Shown here one piece after another: positions 43,181 through 51,142 of a stretch of DNA of 64,000 nt. Both the position numbers and the translations under genes were made by a program. Under the pieces are notes generated by a model that did no database searches, had not been told where the DNA came from, and saw only the letters and a list, made by a program, of their open reading frames with translations. Positions within the stretch are counted from its first letter, which is position 1. The number at the start of each line of letters is the position of its first letter. The DNA is from CAYXSX01 sp964467925 (GTDB taxonomy: Bacteria > Pseudomonadota > Alphaproteobacteria > Micavibrionales > Micavibrionaceae), in NCBI GenBank assembly GCA_964467925.1, contig CAYXSX010000007.1:1-64000 (forward strand), in the 5' to 3' direction.

Positions 43181-43184
43181 GGCT

Positions 43185-44225
43185 TTACCATTCATACCCG
43201 ATCTTGAGCGCGTATTTGGTATCGTCTTCCTTGATGCCGGGCTCGGGCTCATTATCCCATTCGAAATCGATCTCCGCGCTCGCCACCAATCCCTTGCGGA
43301 TGGGAACGCGCAAACCTGTCTTGCTATCAAACAGGAAATCTTCCGTATCATCTGTGGGCACCAGCAATTCGTGGTCGTGATAAAAACGTAACGCCTCTCT
43401 TATAATATCCTGCTCGTAATCAAGCGCCCATCTTGCGGCGATGCTGTCTTCGGTATCGCCGTCTTCAAATTTCTCGCGCAAGTAAGTGGGGCCGAACATA
43501 TATTTCAGCGCCAGATCTTCGCGGTCATAGACCTGATGACCCAGCGCGATACCCGCCTTGGTGCGCAGGTCGATCTGGTCGATGTCGTCCTGCTCGAATG
43601 ACAGCGTGTTGTTGATGAACCATTCCTTGGTGTAGAAATAATCATACGTCCCCTCGACCATACGGTTATCCTCGGTCAGATCGCCGTCATCTTCCTCGCG
43701 GTGCATCTCCGCCTTAAGTAGCGCGCGGTGCTGTTTATCCGCTCCCCATTCGGCTTTTGTTTGTCCGTCGAGATTGACGGATTCTTTTTCCGAGTTTCCG
43801 GTTTGAAGGCTGGCGCCGAAATTTATACGTCCCGACCATTTCACTGCGGGTTCTTCTTCCGCATCCGGCTCTTTTATATCGGGCGCGATTTCGGTCGTGC
43901 CGATTTCCATCTCTTCCAGTGCGTTTTGATCGTAGGGCGGTGGACGTAATTTGATTCGTTTTTGCATCGGTGTTTGCGTGGTTTTTTCAGATGTGGAAGA
44001 AGATGAGGCGGAAAAAAAAGATTCATTTCCCATTTTTTCAACCTGCTCCCACGGGATTTGAATCATTTGTCCGAAGTCCGTTTGCATGTAAAGACCGAGA
44101 GGGTTTTGCAGGTTTATGACCTGTCCGCTGATGCGGTCACCATTTGTCAAAGTAACGGTTTCTGCGCGTGCCGCCGCATTCGAAAGGGCGACCACTATTA
44201 AAAGTAGAGCGGCAAAGTATCGCAT
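43185..44225 (-). CDS. DUF481 outer-membrane-type beta-barrel protein
   Basis: 346-aa protein with a signal peptide (MRYFAALLLIVVALSNAAARA-E). An N-terminal region TVTLTNGDRISGQVINL, typical of DUF481 proteins, precedes a long series of alternating strands (WSGRINFGASLQTGNSEKESVNLDGQ... to KYALKIGYEW) ending in a C-terminal aromatic, as for outer-membrane barrels. The pattern DRAL..AEMHREEDDGDLTEDN with TYDYFYTKEWFINNTLSFEQD is family-like. It probably resides in the outer membrane. Converges with the acidic protein gene, with stops 4 bp apart. Confidence 0.88.
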   Translation of the reverse strand: MRYFAALLLIVVALSNAAARAETVTLTNGDRISGQVINLQNPLGLYMQTDFGQMIQIPWEQVEKMGNESFFSASSSSTSEKTTQTPMQKRIKLRPPPYDQNALEEMEIGTTEIAPDIKEPDAEEEPAVKWSGRINFGASLQTGNSEKESVNLDGQTKAEWGADKQHRALLKAEMHREEDDGDLTEDNRMVEGTYDYFYTKEWFINNTLSFEQDDIDQIDLRTKAGIALGHQVYDREDLALKYMFGPTYLREKFEDGDTEDSIAARWALDYEQDIIREALRFYHDHELLVPTDDTEDFLFDSKTGLRVPIRKGLVASAEIDFEWDNEPEPGIKEDDTKYALKIGYEW

Positions 44226-44341
44226 GGGGTTTTTGATACGGTATTTAACACCGGAAATAAAGACCTGATTTATTCATTCTTATATTGAAGAAGAATGAAA
44301 ATTATATTGCACAATCGCAAAAACACGGTAAATTTATATAT

Positions 44342-44386
44342 GTCATGGAGTTCATCTGTGATCGACGCGGCTGCTCAAGGTCGCAT
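44342..44386 (+). repeat. Leader repeat, copy 1 (upstream of the histone-like gene)
   Basis: The stretch from GTCATGGAG to GTGATCGACGCGGCTGCTCA and AGGTCGCAT is repeated at 44932-44977 with few changes. In the frame continuous with the histone-like gene it reads SSSVIDAAAQGRIS. Changes between copies are mostly at third codon positions, so it may be translated. Confidence 0.7.
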
Positions 44387-44411
44387 CTCTCCAAAAAAAG
44401 GGCATATACCA

Positions 44412-44810
44412 ATGGCTACAAAAACCACTGCAAAAAAACCTGCTGCTAAGGCTGCGAAGCCGGCGGCAAAAAAGACTACCACTGCGAAGAAAAAACCTGC
44501 TGCCAAAAAAACAACCAAAGCTGCTGCTGCGAAAAAGCCTGCCGCTAAAGTTGCGAAAAAGCCTGCTGTGAAAACAGCGGCAAAAAAGCCGGCAGCAAAA
44601 AAGAAAACAACTGCGAAGGCTGCTGCTGCTAAAAAGCCGGCCACCAAAGTTGCAAAGAAACCTGCTGCCAAGAAGAAAACAACGGTGAAAGCTGCTGCTG
44701 CTAAAAAACCTGCGGCAAAAGTGGCGAAAAAACCTGCTGTGAAAACAGCGGCGAAAAAGCCTGCCGCTAAAAAGCCGGCGGCGAAGAAACCTGCTGCAAA
44801 AAAAAAGTAA
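44412..44810 (+). CDS. Histone H1-like Lys/Ala/Pro-rich DNA-binding protein
   Basis: 132-aa protein made almost entirely of Lys, Ala and Pro in repeats such as AAKKPAAKVAKKP and KKKTTAKAAAAKKPA. This resembles the C-terminal tail of eukaryotic histone H1 and bacterial proteins such as AlgP-like or HU C-tails. Expected to bind DNA or RNA non-specifically and to be disordered alone. The ATG at 44412 starts the basic region; ATG 44340 would add a conserved leader (see repeat). An intrinsic terminator follows. No HU or other globular domain is attached. Confidence 0.85.
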   Translation: MATKTTAKKPAAKAAKPAAKKTTTAKKKPAAKKTTKAAAAKKPAAKVAKKPAVKTAAKKPAAKKKTTAKAAAAKKPATKVAKKPAAKKKTTVKAAAAKKPAAKVAKKPAVKTAAKKPAAKKPAAKKPAAKKK

Positions 44811-44836
44811 GTAAGGGATTCTTCTCTTTTCTCAAG

Positions 44837-44867
44837 CGCGGAGCAAATTAGCTCCGCGTTTGTTTTT
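44837..44867 (+). terminator. Intrinsic terminator of the histone-like gene
   Basis: CGCGGAGC (44837-44844), loop AAATTA, GCTCCGCG (44851-44858), then a T-rich run. The loop and stem pattern are echoed at 45062-45090. Confidence 0.9.
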
Positions 44868-44931
44868 TACGGGGCCCGGCGGGTGAAAAATACCTCTTGT
44901 CGAATCGTAAAAAAGGCGTAGCATTTTAATT

Positions 44932-44977
44932 GTCACTGGATCTCACCCGTGATCGCCGCGACCGCTCAAGGCCGCAT
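44932..44977 (+). repeat. Leader repeat, copy 2
   Basis: GTCACTGGA to GTGATCGCCGCGACCGCTCA and AGGCCGCAT, matching copy 1 at 44342-44386 with about four mismatches in the last 29 bp. In the equivalent frame it reads SPVIAATAQGRISRGT and stops at TGA 44991, overlapping the next ATG region. Confidence 0.7.
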
Positions 44978-44995
44978 TTCAAGAGGCACATGAAA

Positions 44996-45034
44996 ATGGC
45001 TGGCACTACAAAGAAACCAAAACCTAAGAAGTAA
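44996..45034 (+). CDS. 12-codon Lys-rich mini-ORF with its own leader and terminator
   Basis: ATG at 44996, preceded by AAGAGG; encodes MAGTTKKPKPKK, which resembles the start of the histone-like protein (MATKTTAKKPAAK). It is framed by a second copy of the leader and by a second terminator of the same design. It may be a truncated paralog, a peptide gene, or a decoy for a regulatory transcript. Peptide expression is not established. Confidence 0.4.
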   Translation: MAGTTKKPKPKK

Positions 45035-45061
45035 TCTGCCTATCTTAAGTATTCTAACCAA

Positions 45062-45090
45062 ACGCGGGGCAAATTAGTCCCGCGTTTTTT
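45062..45090 (+). terminator. Intrinsic terminator of the mini-ORF unit
   Basis: ACGCGGG (45062-45068) and CCCGCGT (45079-45085) with loop containing CAAATTAG, then T6. It overlaps the stop codon of the convergent gene. Confidence 0.9.
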
Positions 45091-45373
45091 ATTGGCCGAG
45101 TGCGGCTCTAGGTTGTTCGTATTCTGCGGGGTCGGTTCTCGCACCGCTTATTGATCTTCTGACGGAGATAACTGCTTCGGTAATACTGTGATGTCCCTCA
45201 ACAGCTATAAGTGTCTCTGTATCTTCTCCACTATCGATGGCGTCTCCTGCGACAGCGCCTAGGACATCTCGCAAACGTGGCCCTTCTGCCACCATGCCGG
45301 GTATAGTAGTAAGTACAATTTTAAAATTTCCTGTGGCGTCTTCGCGTGTTGCCACAGCCATTTCGTGTGCCAT
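45089..45373 (-). CDS. Small hypothetical protein
   Basis: 94-aa protein; ATG at 45373 with AAAGGGG 6-8 bp upstream. Sequence MAHEMAVATREDATGNFKIVLTTIP, then GPRLRDVLGAVAGDAID, and a short tail (EYEQPRAALGQ). The middle resembles small alpha/beta proteins, but I recognise no family. Its stop lies in the terminator of the mini-ORF unit. Confidence 0.55.
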   Translation of the reverse strand: MAHEMAVATREDATGNFKIVLTTIPGMVAEGPRLRDVLGAVAGDAIDSGEDTETLIAVEGHHSITEAVISVRRSISGARTDPAEYEQPRAALGQ

Positions 45374-45494
45374 TTTGAACCCCTTTCTGTTCTTTTTCCC
45401 ATAGCATAACCACATATTTGGGGTCTCGGCAAGCTTGCTTTATGTTAATTTTTCATGTATATACATAATAAATCAACCAACAAAAAGAGAGAAA

Positions 45495-46229
45495 ATGACT
45501 TCAGGAGATAATAATAGATCGGCTTTCGTGAGGGCTGCCGCCGGGGGAGGCGCATTTCAGGTTAAAAGAGAGCAACCTATGCCTCTTGAGCATTTACACG
45601 TTCGGCGCCTTGTTTTGTTTCGTGATCCGACGCGGCCCGAGTTTCCTGATGTACAACCTGAAATAGGAATCGTTCAGAAAATTTTTTATGCAGGAAAACA
45701 AAACAGACAGCATGGTGTTTTGGTTGTTCTACCTGTTTCAAGCTTGAAAGGTTTTAAGTCACAGGTTCCTTTTACTACTTTTGTGAATAAGACAGATCAG
45801 CGTGAAAAAACGGAGATGGGACTAAATCCCAATTATAATTATCAAATTGGCCATTATTTGAGCTCTCGTTCTAGGCAGCAGCTTGAAGATTCAATTCGTG
45901 TTATTCCTGTTGTTCCTGCTGTGCTTGATTTGGATGAACAGGGACGTTTCCATGCTCTTGGAAGATGCCCCGATGAAATATGGTCGCGCCTGCAGGACAA
46001 GCTAAACCGCTTTTTTGAACAAAACCCTGATGCGGAAAGGCAGTTGTTGCATGATGCAACGCGCGCTTATGCACATCGTGAGAACTTGGGAGCTTTAGCT
46101 TATAAACCGCAAGAGCGTGTTGACCGAATTCAAGGTGTAGAGGTCGTTACCAGAAAATCACGCCGTGTAGGTGCTTCTCGACAAACGGGTGGTGGTTCTA
46201 AGCCGGATGGCGGCACTGAACCGGCTTAA
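45495..46229 (+). CDS. Hypothetical protein
   Basis: 244-aa protein; ATG at 45495 with AAAGAGAGA upstream. Contains RRLVLFRDPTRPEFPDVQPEIGIVQKIFYAGK and VLVVLPVSSLKGFKSQVPFTTFVNK, which could be a beta-rich domain of PemK-like size, but without diagnostic residues. Gly/Thr/Pro-rich tail (RQTGGGSKPDGGTEPA). No signal peptide. 48 bp upstream of uvrB on the same strand. Confidence 0.6.
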   Translation: MTSGDNNRSAFVRAAAGGGAFQVKREQPMPLEHLHVRRLVLFRDPTRPEFPDVQPEIGIVQKIFYAGKQNRQHGVLVVLPVSSLKGFKSQVPFTTFVNKTDQREKTEMGLNPNYNYQIGHYLSSRSRQQLEDSIRVIPVVPAVLDLDEQGRFHALGRCPDEIWSRLQDKLNRFFEQNPDAERQLLHDATRAYAHRENLGALAYKPQERVDRIQGVEVVTRKSRRVGASRQTGGGSKPDGGTEPA

Positions 46230-46277
46230 ACCCCATTTAAGGTTCTCTTTTTCTTATATTTGCCCTATATCTTTCCC

Positions 46278-48347
46278 ATGATTAATGATCTCACAGGGAT
46301 AGAATTCAGGCGCGTCGACAGCGCGCTGATGCGCGACCATCCGCCTTTCCGCATCGATTCCACCTACACCCCTGCCGGCGATCAACCCGCGGCGATCAAG
46401 GCGCTGGTGGGCGGTTTGGGGGAGGGGCTTACCGACCAGACGCTGCTCGGCGTTACCGGTTCCGGCAAGACCTTCACCATGGCGCATATCATTCAGGAGA
46501 CGCAGCGGCCCGCCCTGATCCTCGCGCCCAATAAAACTTTGGCGGCGCAGCTTTACGGGGAGTTCAAAAGCTTCTTCCCCGATAATGCGGTGGAATATTT
46601 CGTCTCTTACTACGATTATTACCAGCCCGAGGCTTACGTCCCGCGCTCCGATACCTTCATCGAGAAAGACAGCTCCATCAACGAGCAGATCGACCGCATG
46701 CGCCATGCCGCCACGCGCGCACTGTTCGAACGGCGAGATTGCATCATCGTGGCTTCCGTCTCCTGCATTTACGGTATCGGCTCGAAGGAAGATTACATGG
46801 CGATGGCCTTCACCCTGAAGGCGGGGGAGGAGATAGAGCGCGAAACGCTGATCCGCCGCCTCGTGGAATTGCAATACACCCGTAATGACATCGCGTTCGA
46901 GCGCGGAAATTTCCGTGTGCGCGGCGACGTGGTCGAGCTTTTCCCCGCCCACTTTGATTCACAGGCATGGCGGTTCGATTTCTTCGGTGACGAGCTGGAG
47001 AAAATCGTCGAGTTCGACCCGTTGACGGGCGAAAAATTCCACGCCCTTGACGAGGTGCGCATTTTCGCCAATTCCCACTACATCACGCCCGGCCCGACGA
47101 TGCGCCAGGCCATCGAGCGCATCAAGGTCGATCTGAAAGAGCGCGTGAAATTTTTTGAGGCCAACGGCAAATTGCTGGAGGCCCAGCGTCTCGATCAGCG
47201 CACGCAGTTTGATATAGAGATGCTGGAGGCGCAGGGCGTGTGTGCAGGGATCGAGAATTACTCCCGCTATCTCACGGGCCGCGCGCCGGGGGAGGCTCCG
47301 CCCACGCTTATCGAATACCTGCCTGATGACGCGATCATGTTTCTGGATGAAAGCCACGTGATGTTGCCCCAGCTCCGCGCCATGTATAACGGCGACTTCA
47401 AACGCAAATCGACACTGGTGGAATACGGTTTCCGCCTGCCCGCAGCCGTCGATAACCGCCCGCTGAAATTCGAGGAATGGAACGCGCTCCGCGGCCAGAC
47501 CGTGTTTGTTTCCGCCACTCTCGGCGAGTGGGAGGTGGAGCAGGCCGGCGGCATCAGCGCGGAGCAGGTCGTGCGCCCGACGGGCCTCATCGATCCGCCC
47601 GTGGAAATCCGCCCGACCGAAAATCAGGTCGACGACCTGATGCACGAGGCCAAAGAGGTGATCGCCAGAGGCGGGCGTTTGCTCGTCACGACACTCACCA
47701 AGAAAATGGCCGAGGCGCTGACGGAATACTTAAGCGAAAACAATATCGCCGTGCGCTATATCCATTCCGACGTCGATACACTGGAGCGGATCGAGATCAT
47801 GCAAGATCTTCGCAAAGGCGAATTCGACGTTCTGGTCGGTATCAACTTGCTGCGTGAGGGGCTCGATATTCCCGAATGTATGCGCGTGATGATACTGGAC
47901 GCGGACAAGGAGGGGTTTCTGCGCTCCAAAACGTCCCTCATCCAGACCATCGGTCGCGCGGCGCGTAATGTGGACGGCAAGGCGATATTATATGCCGACC
48001 GCGTGACCGATTCCATGCAATACGCCATCGATGAAACCTCCCGCCGCCGCGAAAAACAGCTTGAATATAATGCCGCCAACGGCATCACGCCCGAAACGGT
48101 GAAAAAGAACCTCTCCAGCATTCTGGACAGCGTATTCGAACAAGCCGACCGCGTGCAGGTTCCGGGCGGCGCCACCCTCCACGACAGCGCGCAAGCCGAA
48201 TTCGCCCACGATCCGGTTGCTCTCGCCAAACAGGTCGAGCGCCTGAAAAAACAAATGCTGAAACATGCCGAAAATCTGGAATTTGAAGACGCTGCCCGCC
48301 TCCGCGACCAGATTAAACGGCTGGAGGATGCCGGCCTCGGTCTATAA
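46278..48347 (+). CDS. uvrB: Excinuclease ABC subunit B
   Basis: 689-aa nucleotide-excision-repair helicase-like protein that verifies damage and recruits UvrC. Motifs: Walker A LLGVTGSGKTFTMAHII, the beta-hairpin region with YYDYYQPEAYVPRSDTFIEKD, DESHVMLPQLRAMYNGDFKRK, LVTTLTKKMAEALTEYL, VLVGINLLREGLDIPE, and QTIGRAARNVDGKAILYADR. The C-terminal UVR motif (AKQVERLKKQMLKHAENLEFEDAARLRDQI) is nearly duplicated at 51143. The ATG at 46278 is chosen; TTG 46260 and ATG 46329 are alternatives with no clear ribosome-binding site. A terminator follows 23 bp after the stop. Confidence 0.97.
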   Translation: MINDLTGIEFRRVDSALMRDHPPFRIDSTYTPAGDQPAAIKALVGGLGEGLTDQTLLGVTGSGKTFTMAHIIQETQRPALILAPNKTLAAQLYGEFKSFFPDNAVEYFVSYYDYYQPEAYVPRSDTFIEKDSSINEQIDRMRHAATRALFERRDCIIVASVSCIYGIGSKEDYMAMAFTLKAGEEIERETLIRRLVELQYTRNDIAFERGNFRVRGDVVELFPAHFDSQAWRFDFFGDELEKIVEFDPLTGEKFHALDEVRIFANSHYITPGPTMRQAIERIKVDLKERVKFFEANGKLLEAQRLDQRTQFDIEMLEAQGVCAGIENYSRYLTGRAPGEAPPTLIEYLPDDAIMFLDESHVMLPQLRAMYNGDFKRKSTLVEYGFRLPAAVDNRPLKFEEWNALRGQTVFVSATLGEWEVEQAGGISAEQVVRPTGLIDPPVEIRPTENQVDDLMHEAKEVIARGGRLLVTTLTKKMAEALTEYLSENNIAVRYIHSDVDTLERIEIMQDLRKGEFDVLVGINLLREGLDIPECMRVMILDADKEGFLRSKTSLIQTIGRAARNVDGKAILYADRVTDSMQYAIDETSRRREKQLEYNAANGITPETVKKNLSSILDSVFEQADRVQVPGGATLHDSAQAEFAHDPVALAKQVERLKKQMLKHAENLEFEDAARLRDQIKRLEDAGLGL

Positions 48348-48369
48348 GCATACCAGGTACATCATAAAA

Positions 48370-48397
48370 AAACGGCCCCTCAAACGAAGGGCCGTTT
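48370..48397 (+). terminator. Intrinsic terminator of uvrB
   Basis: AAACGGCCC (48370-48378) and GGGCCGTTT (48389-48397) form a 9-bp stem with a 10-nt loop, preceded by A-rich and followed by T-rich sequence; it may act on both strands. Confidence 0.88.
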
Positions 48398-48414
48398 CCT
48401 GTTTCTGTTCCACT

Positions 48415-48491
48415 GTCATTGCGAGGAGGACTTTGGCCCAACGCGGCAATCTAACAGATTGCTTCCCCCCGCTTTCGCGTGGCTCGCAATA
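48415..48491. repeat. Dispersed palindromic element, GTCATTGCG type, decayed right end
   Basis: Starts GTCATTGCGAGGAG with AACAGATTGCTTCC inside; the right end reads GGCTCGCAATAAA instead of CGCAATGAC, so the last bases have diverged. Lies between uvrB and the cold-shock gene. Confidence 0.82.
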
Positions 48492-48504
48492 AAGCGCGTA
48501 AACC

Positions 48505-48711
48505 TTACGCGGCGGCTTTCAGGTTCTGGGCGGATTGTTTGCCCTTTTCTTCCTGCACGTCGAACTCGACCTTCTGGCCTTCGTTAAGGCTGCGCAGGCC
48601 CGCTTTTTCAACGGCGCTGATGTGAACGAACACATCTTTGCCGCCGTCTGAGGGCTCGATAAAGCCAAAGCCTTTATTGGGGTTGAACCATTTTACTGTT
48701 CCGGTTGCCAT
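48505..48711 (-). CDS. Cold-shock protein (CspA family)
   Basis: 68-aa single cold-shock domain. RNP1 (KGFGFIEP) and RNP2 (VFVHISAV) are intact; starts MATGTVKWFNPNK. The ATG at 48711 is preceded by AAAAGGAG, and the 68-residue length is typical of Csp proteins. Expected to bind single-stranded RNA and act as an RNA chaperone. No neighbours in operon. Confidence 0.96.
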   Translation of the reverse strand: MATGTVKWFNPNKGFGFIEPSDGGKDVFVHISAVEKAGLRSLNEGQKVEFDVQEEKGKQSAQNLKAAA

Positions 48712-49024
48712 GAGATTTCTCCTTTTAATAGCGTTTCCGTTATTGCCGCCTGCAACCTTGCAAACGGCTTGATGTCTGATGCGGGCGGGCGAAAGACGCA
48801 TAATTGCGCCGCGCCTGTCCTAAAACGTGTATCAAACAGAAATTTTAAAAGGGGGAATTTCAGGGCCCGGGCCTGCATGAATGGGGCAGGGGGCGCTGTC
48901 TCTTGAAAAAGTTATGTCGTCATAGTCGTCGTAATATCAAACTTACCCGCATATGCGCAGGTTACACCGCGTAAGTCAAACTTATTTGTTGGTGGGTGGA
49001 GGTATTTGAGCAATGGTCTCCGGG

Positions 49025-50728
49025 CTAGGTCAGGGAGTTTTCCAAATGGCTGGGCAGGTGTCCTACTACGATGCGTTCGGTGGCTGCGTCGTAGGTATAA
49101 TAGAGGCGGAAACAACGTCTCGGGTCTCTTGTTCCTCCGCGTCTCAAATGACGGTCGAGGAAAAAGCGTTCTCCTTCATGCGTTACGAAATAAGTTTCTC
49201 CAAACTGTGCGGCGCTAGGGCGGTTGATAGATATACCATCTTCCAAATGCAACTCCCTAGCTCTGGTTGCAAATTCTCCACGAAGGTCTCTGGATTGCCC
49301 ACCTTTGGTTAGCTCAGTATAAATAAGCATGTTACGCTTTTGGCGTGCCAGTAAGATCAGCGCTTTGTAAACAAGATCCGGATCGGCGTATACCGAGCCA
49401 AGTGCCGCCTTCGCTGCGCGCCGTGTGATCAGCAATTCTTCCGGGAAGGCCTCTTGCGCCCATCGTTGCACTTCAGAAAGCGGCGGGAAAAGACTGCTTA
49501 TCTCGGCACGTGTAACCACAGGCTTGGCGTTCTTCAAGGCATCAAGCTCTGCCGTCATTGCGGCGACTTGATCTAAAAGCGTTTTATTTTCTGCTTCTGC
49601 CGCTCTTAAGTTAGCTTCCACTTCTTCAGCCATCGAAAGGGCAGTCCGGACCTCTTCTTCGGACGCCGCTCTCAATTTCTCGAGCATTTTACGCTCGCGC
49701 TCCAGACTGGCTTCTCTTTCTGCCAGAATGGTTTCTACGGGCACGGCAGGTGGTACGGTGGTGTCAGTCTCTCTTACTTGGCGTGATTTTGCTGCGCGCT
49801 CCTCCTGTAAACTTCGTGTCGCTTGGTAATAAAAGACTTTTTTCAAGGACGCAAAGGAAGGAAATTCTTTTTCAGGAATTAAGCGCGCCAAATTCGCCTT
49901 GAAGGCATGCTGAATGATCTGGGTTTCTATCGCTCTAGTATTTTGATGTCCGTTCGGGCTAGGGAGGAATAGCTGGTGCTCCCTGTTTTCACCGGCTGCA
50001 ATGATGTCTTTTGACGGAACCAATATTCTTGCCGCCCCACCATAAGCCGAACTAGGGCGTCCCCATTTGTCGGTTATAGGAAACGTGAAACCATGTGGAA
50101 TTTTGAAAACATGCGCCACCCCTTCAAGTCTGAAGGCAAGGTTTTCGGCATTCAGAATATAGCCATCATCGTAGCTTTCTGTAACCATGACAATCGGCAG
50201 TGTTCTGTTGGGAAGCTCAGCCAAAGTAAAGAAAGATTCTAAGTCCTCGTAATCATTGATTTCCCGCGGTTTAGGGGAAATACTGACGCCATCCATATTT
50301 AGGCCCGGGACTTCGGTGATTTTTCTTAGAACGCCGGGGACACTGAAAATATTATTTTGCACGATAGCTGTGGTGTCTCTATAATTGAGGCGGACACCGA
50401 AATGGGTTTTTTGATCGGCGTTGGTTCCTATGGCTATTTCCGTTACCCATTCTCGAGTTTTTATTTTGCTGTCGGGATGTTTAAATTGAAGCATCCAGAG
50501 GTGTCCTTGCCCTTCCGCACTCAGGCTGATGGCTTCAATGGAAAAATTTGGCTTTTGCACCAGAAAGGCGGGTTCTGAACGCTCTTGATCAGTGAAAGTA
50601 TAACCCGTTTTTTCTGACACCCAGCGCAATGTGTGCGCTATGCCAAAGTTCGCAACCGCCCCCTCTTGTACGGAAGGCAGTAGCCCTAAAAACTGGCTTA
50701 CTCTATGTGTTCTTAATTTTTGCTCCAT
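49025..50728 (-). CDS. Coiled-coil protein of unknown function, possibly defence-related
   Basis: 567-aa protein. Residues 1-310 form a globular part (HLWMLQFKHPDSKIKTREWVTEIAIG; DDGYILNAENLAFRLEGVAHVFKIP; SSAYGGAARILVPS). About residues 320-400 are a strong coiled coil (REASLERERKMLEKLRAASEEEV...NLRAAEAENKTLLDQVAAM). The C-terminus (about 430-567) ends RDPRRCFRLYYTYDAATERIVVGHLPSHLENS, a pattern seen in small beta-rich C-terminal domains of some toxin-like and defence proteins (pattern recall, not checked). No P-loop and no signal peptide. Codon use is mixed and A/T-richer at the N-terminus. It has no operon partner. Confidence 0.55.
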   Translation of the reverse strand: MEQKLRTHRVSQFLGLLPSVQEGAVANFGIAHTLRWVSEKTGYTFTDQERSEPAFLVQKPNFSIEAISLSAEGQGHLWMLQFKHPDSKIKTREWVTEIAIGTNADQKTHFGVRLNYRDTTAIVQNNIFSVPGVLRKITEVPGLNMDGVSISPKPREINDYEDLESFFTLAELPNRTLPIVMVTESYDDGYILNAENLAFRLEGVAHVFKIPHGFTFPITDKWGRPSSAYGGAARILVPSKDIIAAGENREHQLFLPSPNGHQNTRAIETQIIQHAFKANLARLIPEKEFPSFASLKKVFYYQATRSLQEERAAKSRQVRETDTTVPPAVPVETILAEREASLERERKMLEKLRAASEEEVRTALSMAEEVEANLRAAEAENKTLLDQVAAMTAELDALKNAKPVVTRAEISSLFPPLSEVQRWAQEAFPEELLITRRAAKAALGSVYADPDLVYKALILLARQKRNMLIYTELTKGGQSRDLRGEFATRARELHLEDGISINRPSAAQFGETYFVTHEGERFFLDRHLRRGGTRDPRRCFRLYYTYDAATERIVVGHLPSHLENSLT

Positions 50729-50809
50729 TGAATTTTTTTACCATAAAACATAATAATTTCAAGCTTTTTATGTATTATTAAGGCGAGAGTGGGTTTTAAT
50801 CGAAAAAAA

Positions 50810-50839
50810 TTGACTTTTTTTTACAGAATCTGATCTAAT
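50810..50839 (+). promoter_or_regulatory. Candidate sigma70 promoter
   Basis: TTGACT (50810-50815), 18-bp spacer, TCTAAT (50834-50839); drives the small gene at 50865. Confidence 0.45.
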
Positions 50840-50864
50840 CGGGGGGTATGACAACCACGGAAAA

Positions 50865-51077
50865 ATGTCTATGAAGTCAGGGGAACGTTTAGGGGCTGTG
50901 TTTGCGGGGGTGCGCGTGCCGCCGCCGCATGTTATTGAATGGGATGAAAGACGCAAAAGTCCCGAAGTTCCGGCGCAGATTCCTCTTTATGCGCCGCAGC
51001 CTCATGCTCCTGAGGTAGAGCGCGAGCAGGATCATGGCCCTCAAGCGCCTGCCGATGACTGGCGTTATAATTACTAA
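50865..51077 (+). CDS. Small Pro-rich hypothetical protein
   Basis: 70-aa protein, two possible ATGs at 50865 and 50871, each with only a weak upstream site. Starts MSMKSGERLGAVFAGVRVP and continues Pro/Glu/His-rich (PEVPAQIPLYAPQPHAPEVE...), ending DDWRYNY. Probably disordered. Fits the window's pattern of orphan small proteins with Pro-rich tails. Confidence 0.5.
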   Translation: MSMKSGERLGAVFAGVRVPPPHVIEWDERRKSPEVPAQIPLYAPQPHAPEVEREQDHGPQAPADDWRYNY

Positions 51078-51081
51078 AATC

Positions 51082-51110
51082 TTGACAAACTAAGAATAAA
51101 ATCCTATAAT
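51082..51110 (+). promoter_or_regulatory. Perfect-consensus sigma70 promoter, copy 1
   Basis: TTGACA (51082-51087), 17-bp spacer, TATAAT (51105-51110). The same promoter and about 60 bp of leader recur at 52194-52222. Confidence 0.85.
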
Positions 51111-51142
51111 TTCTCATGATTTACGATGTGGGAAAAGGAGCT

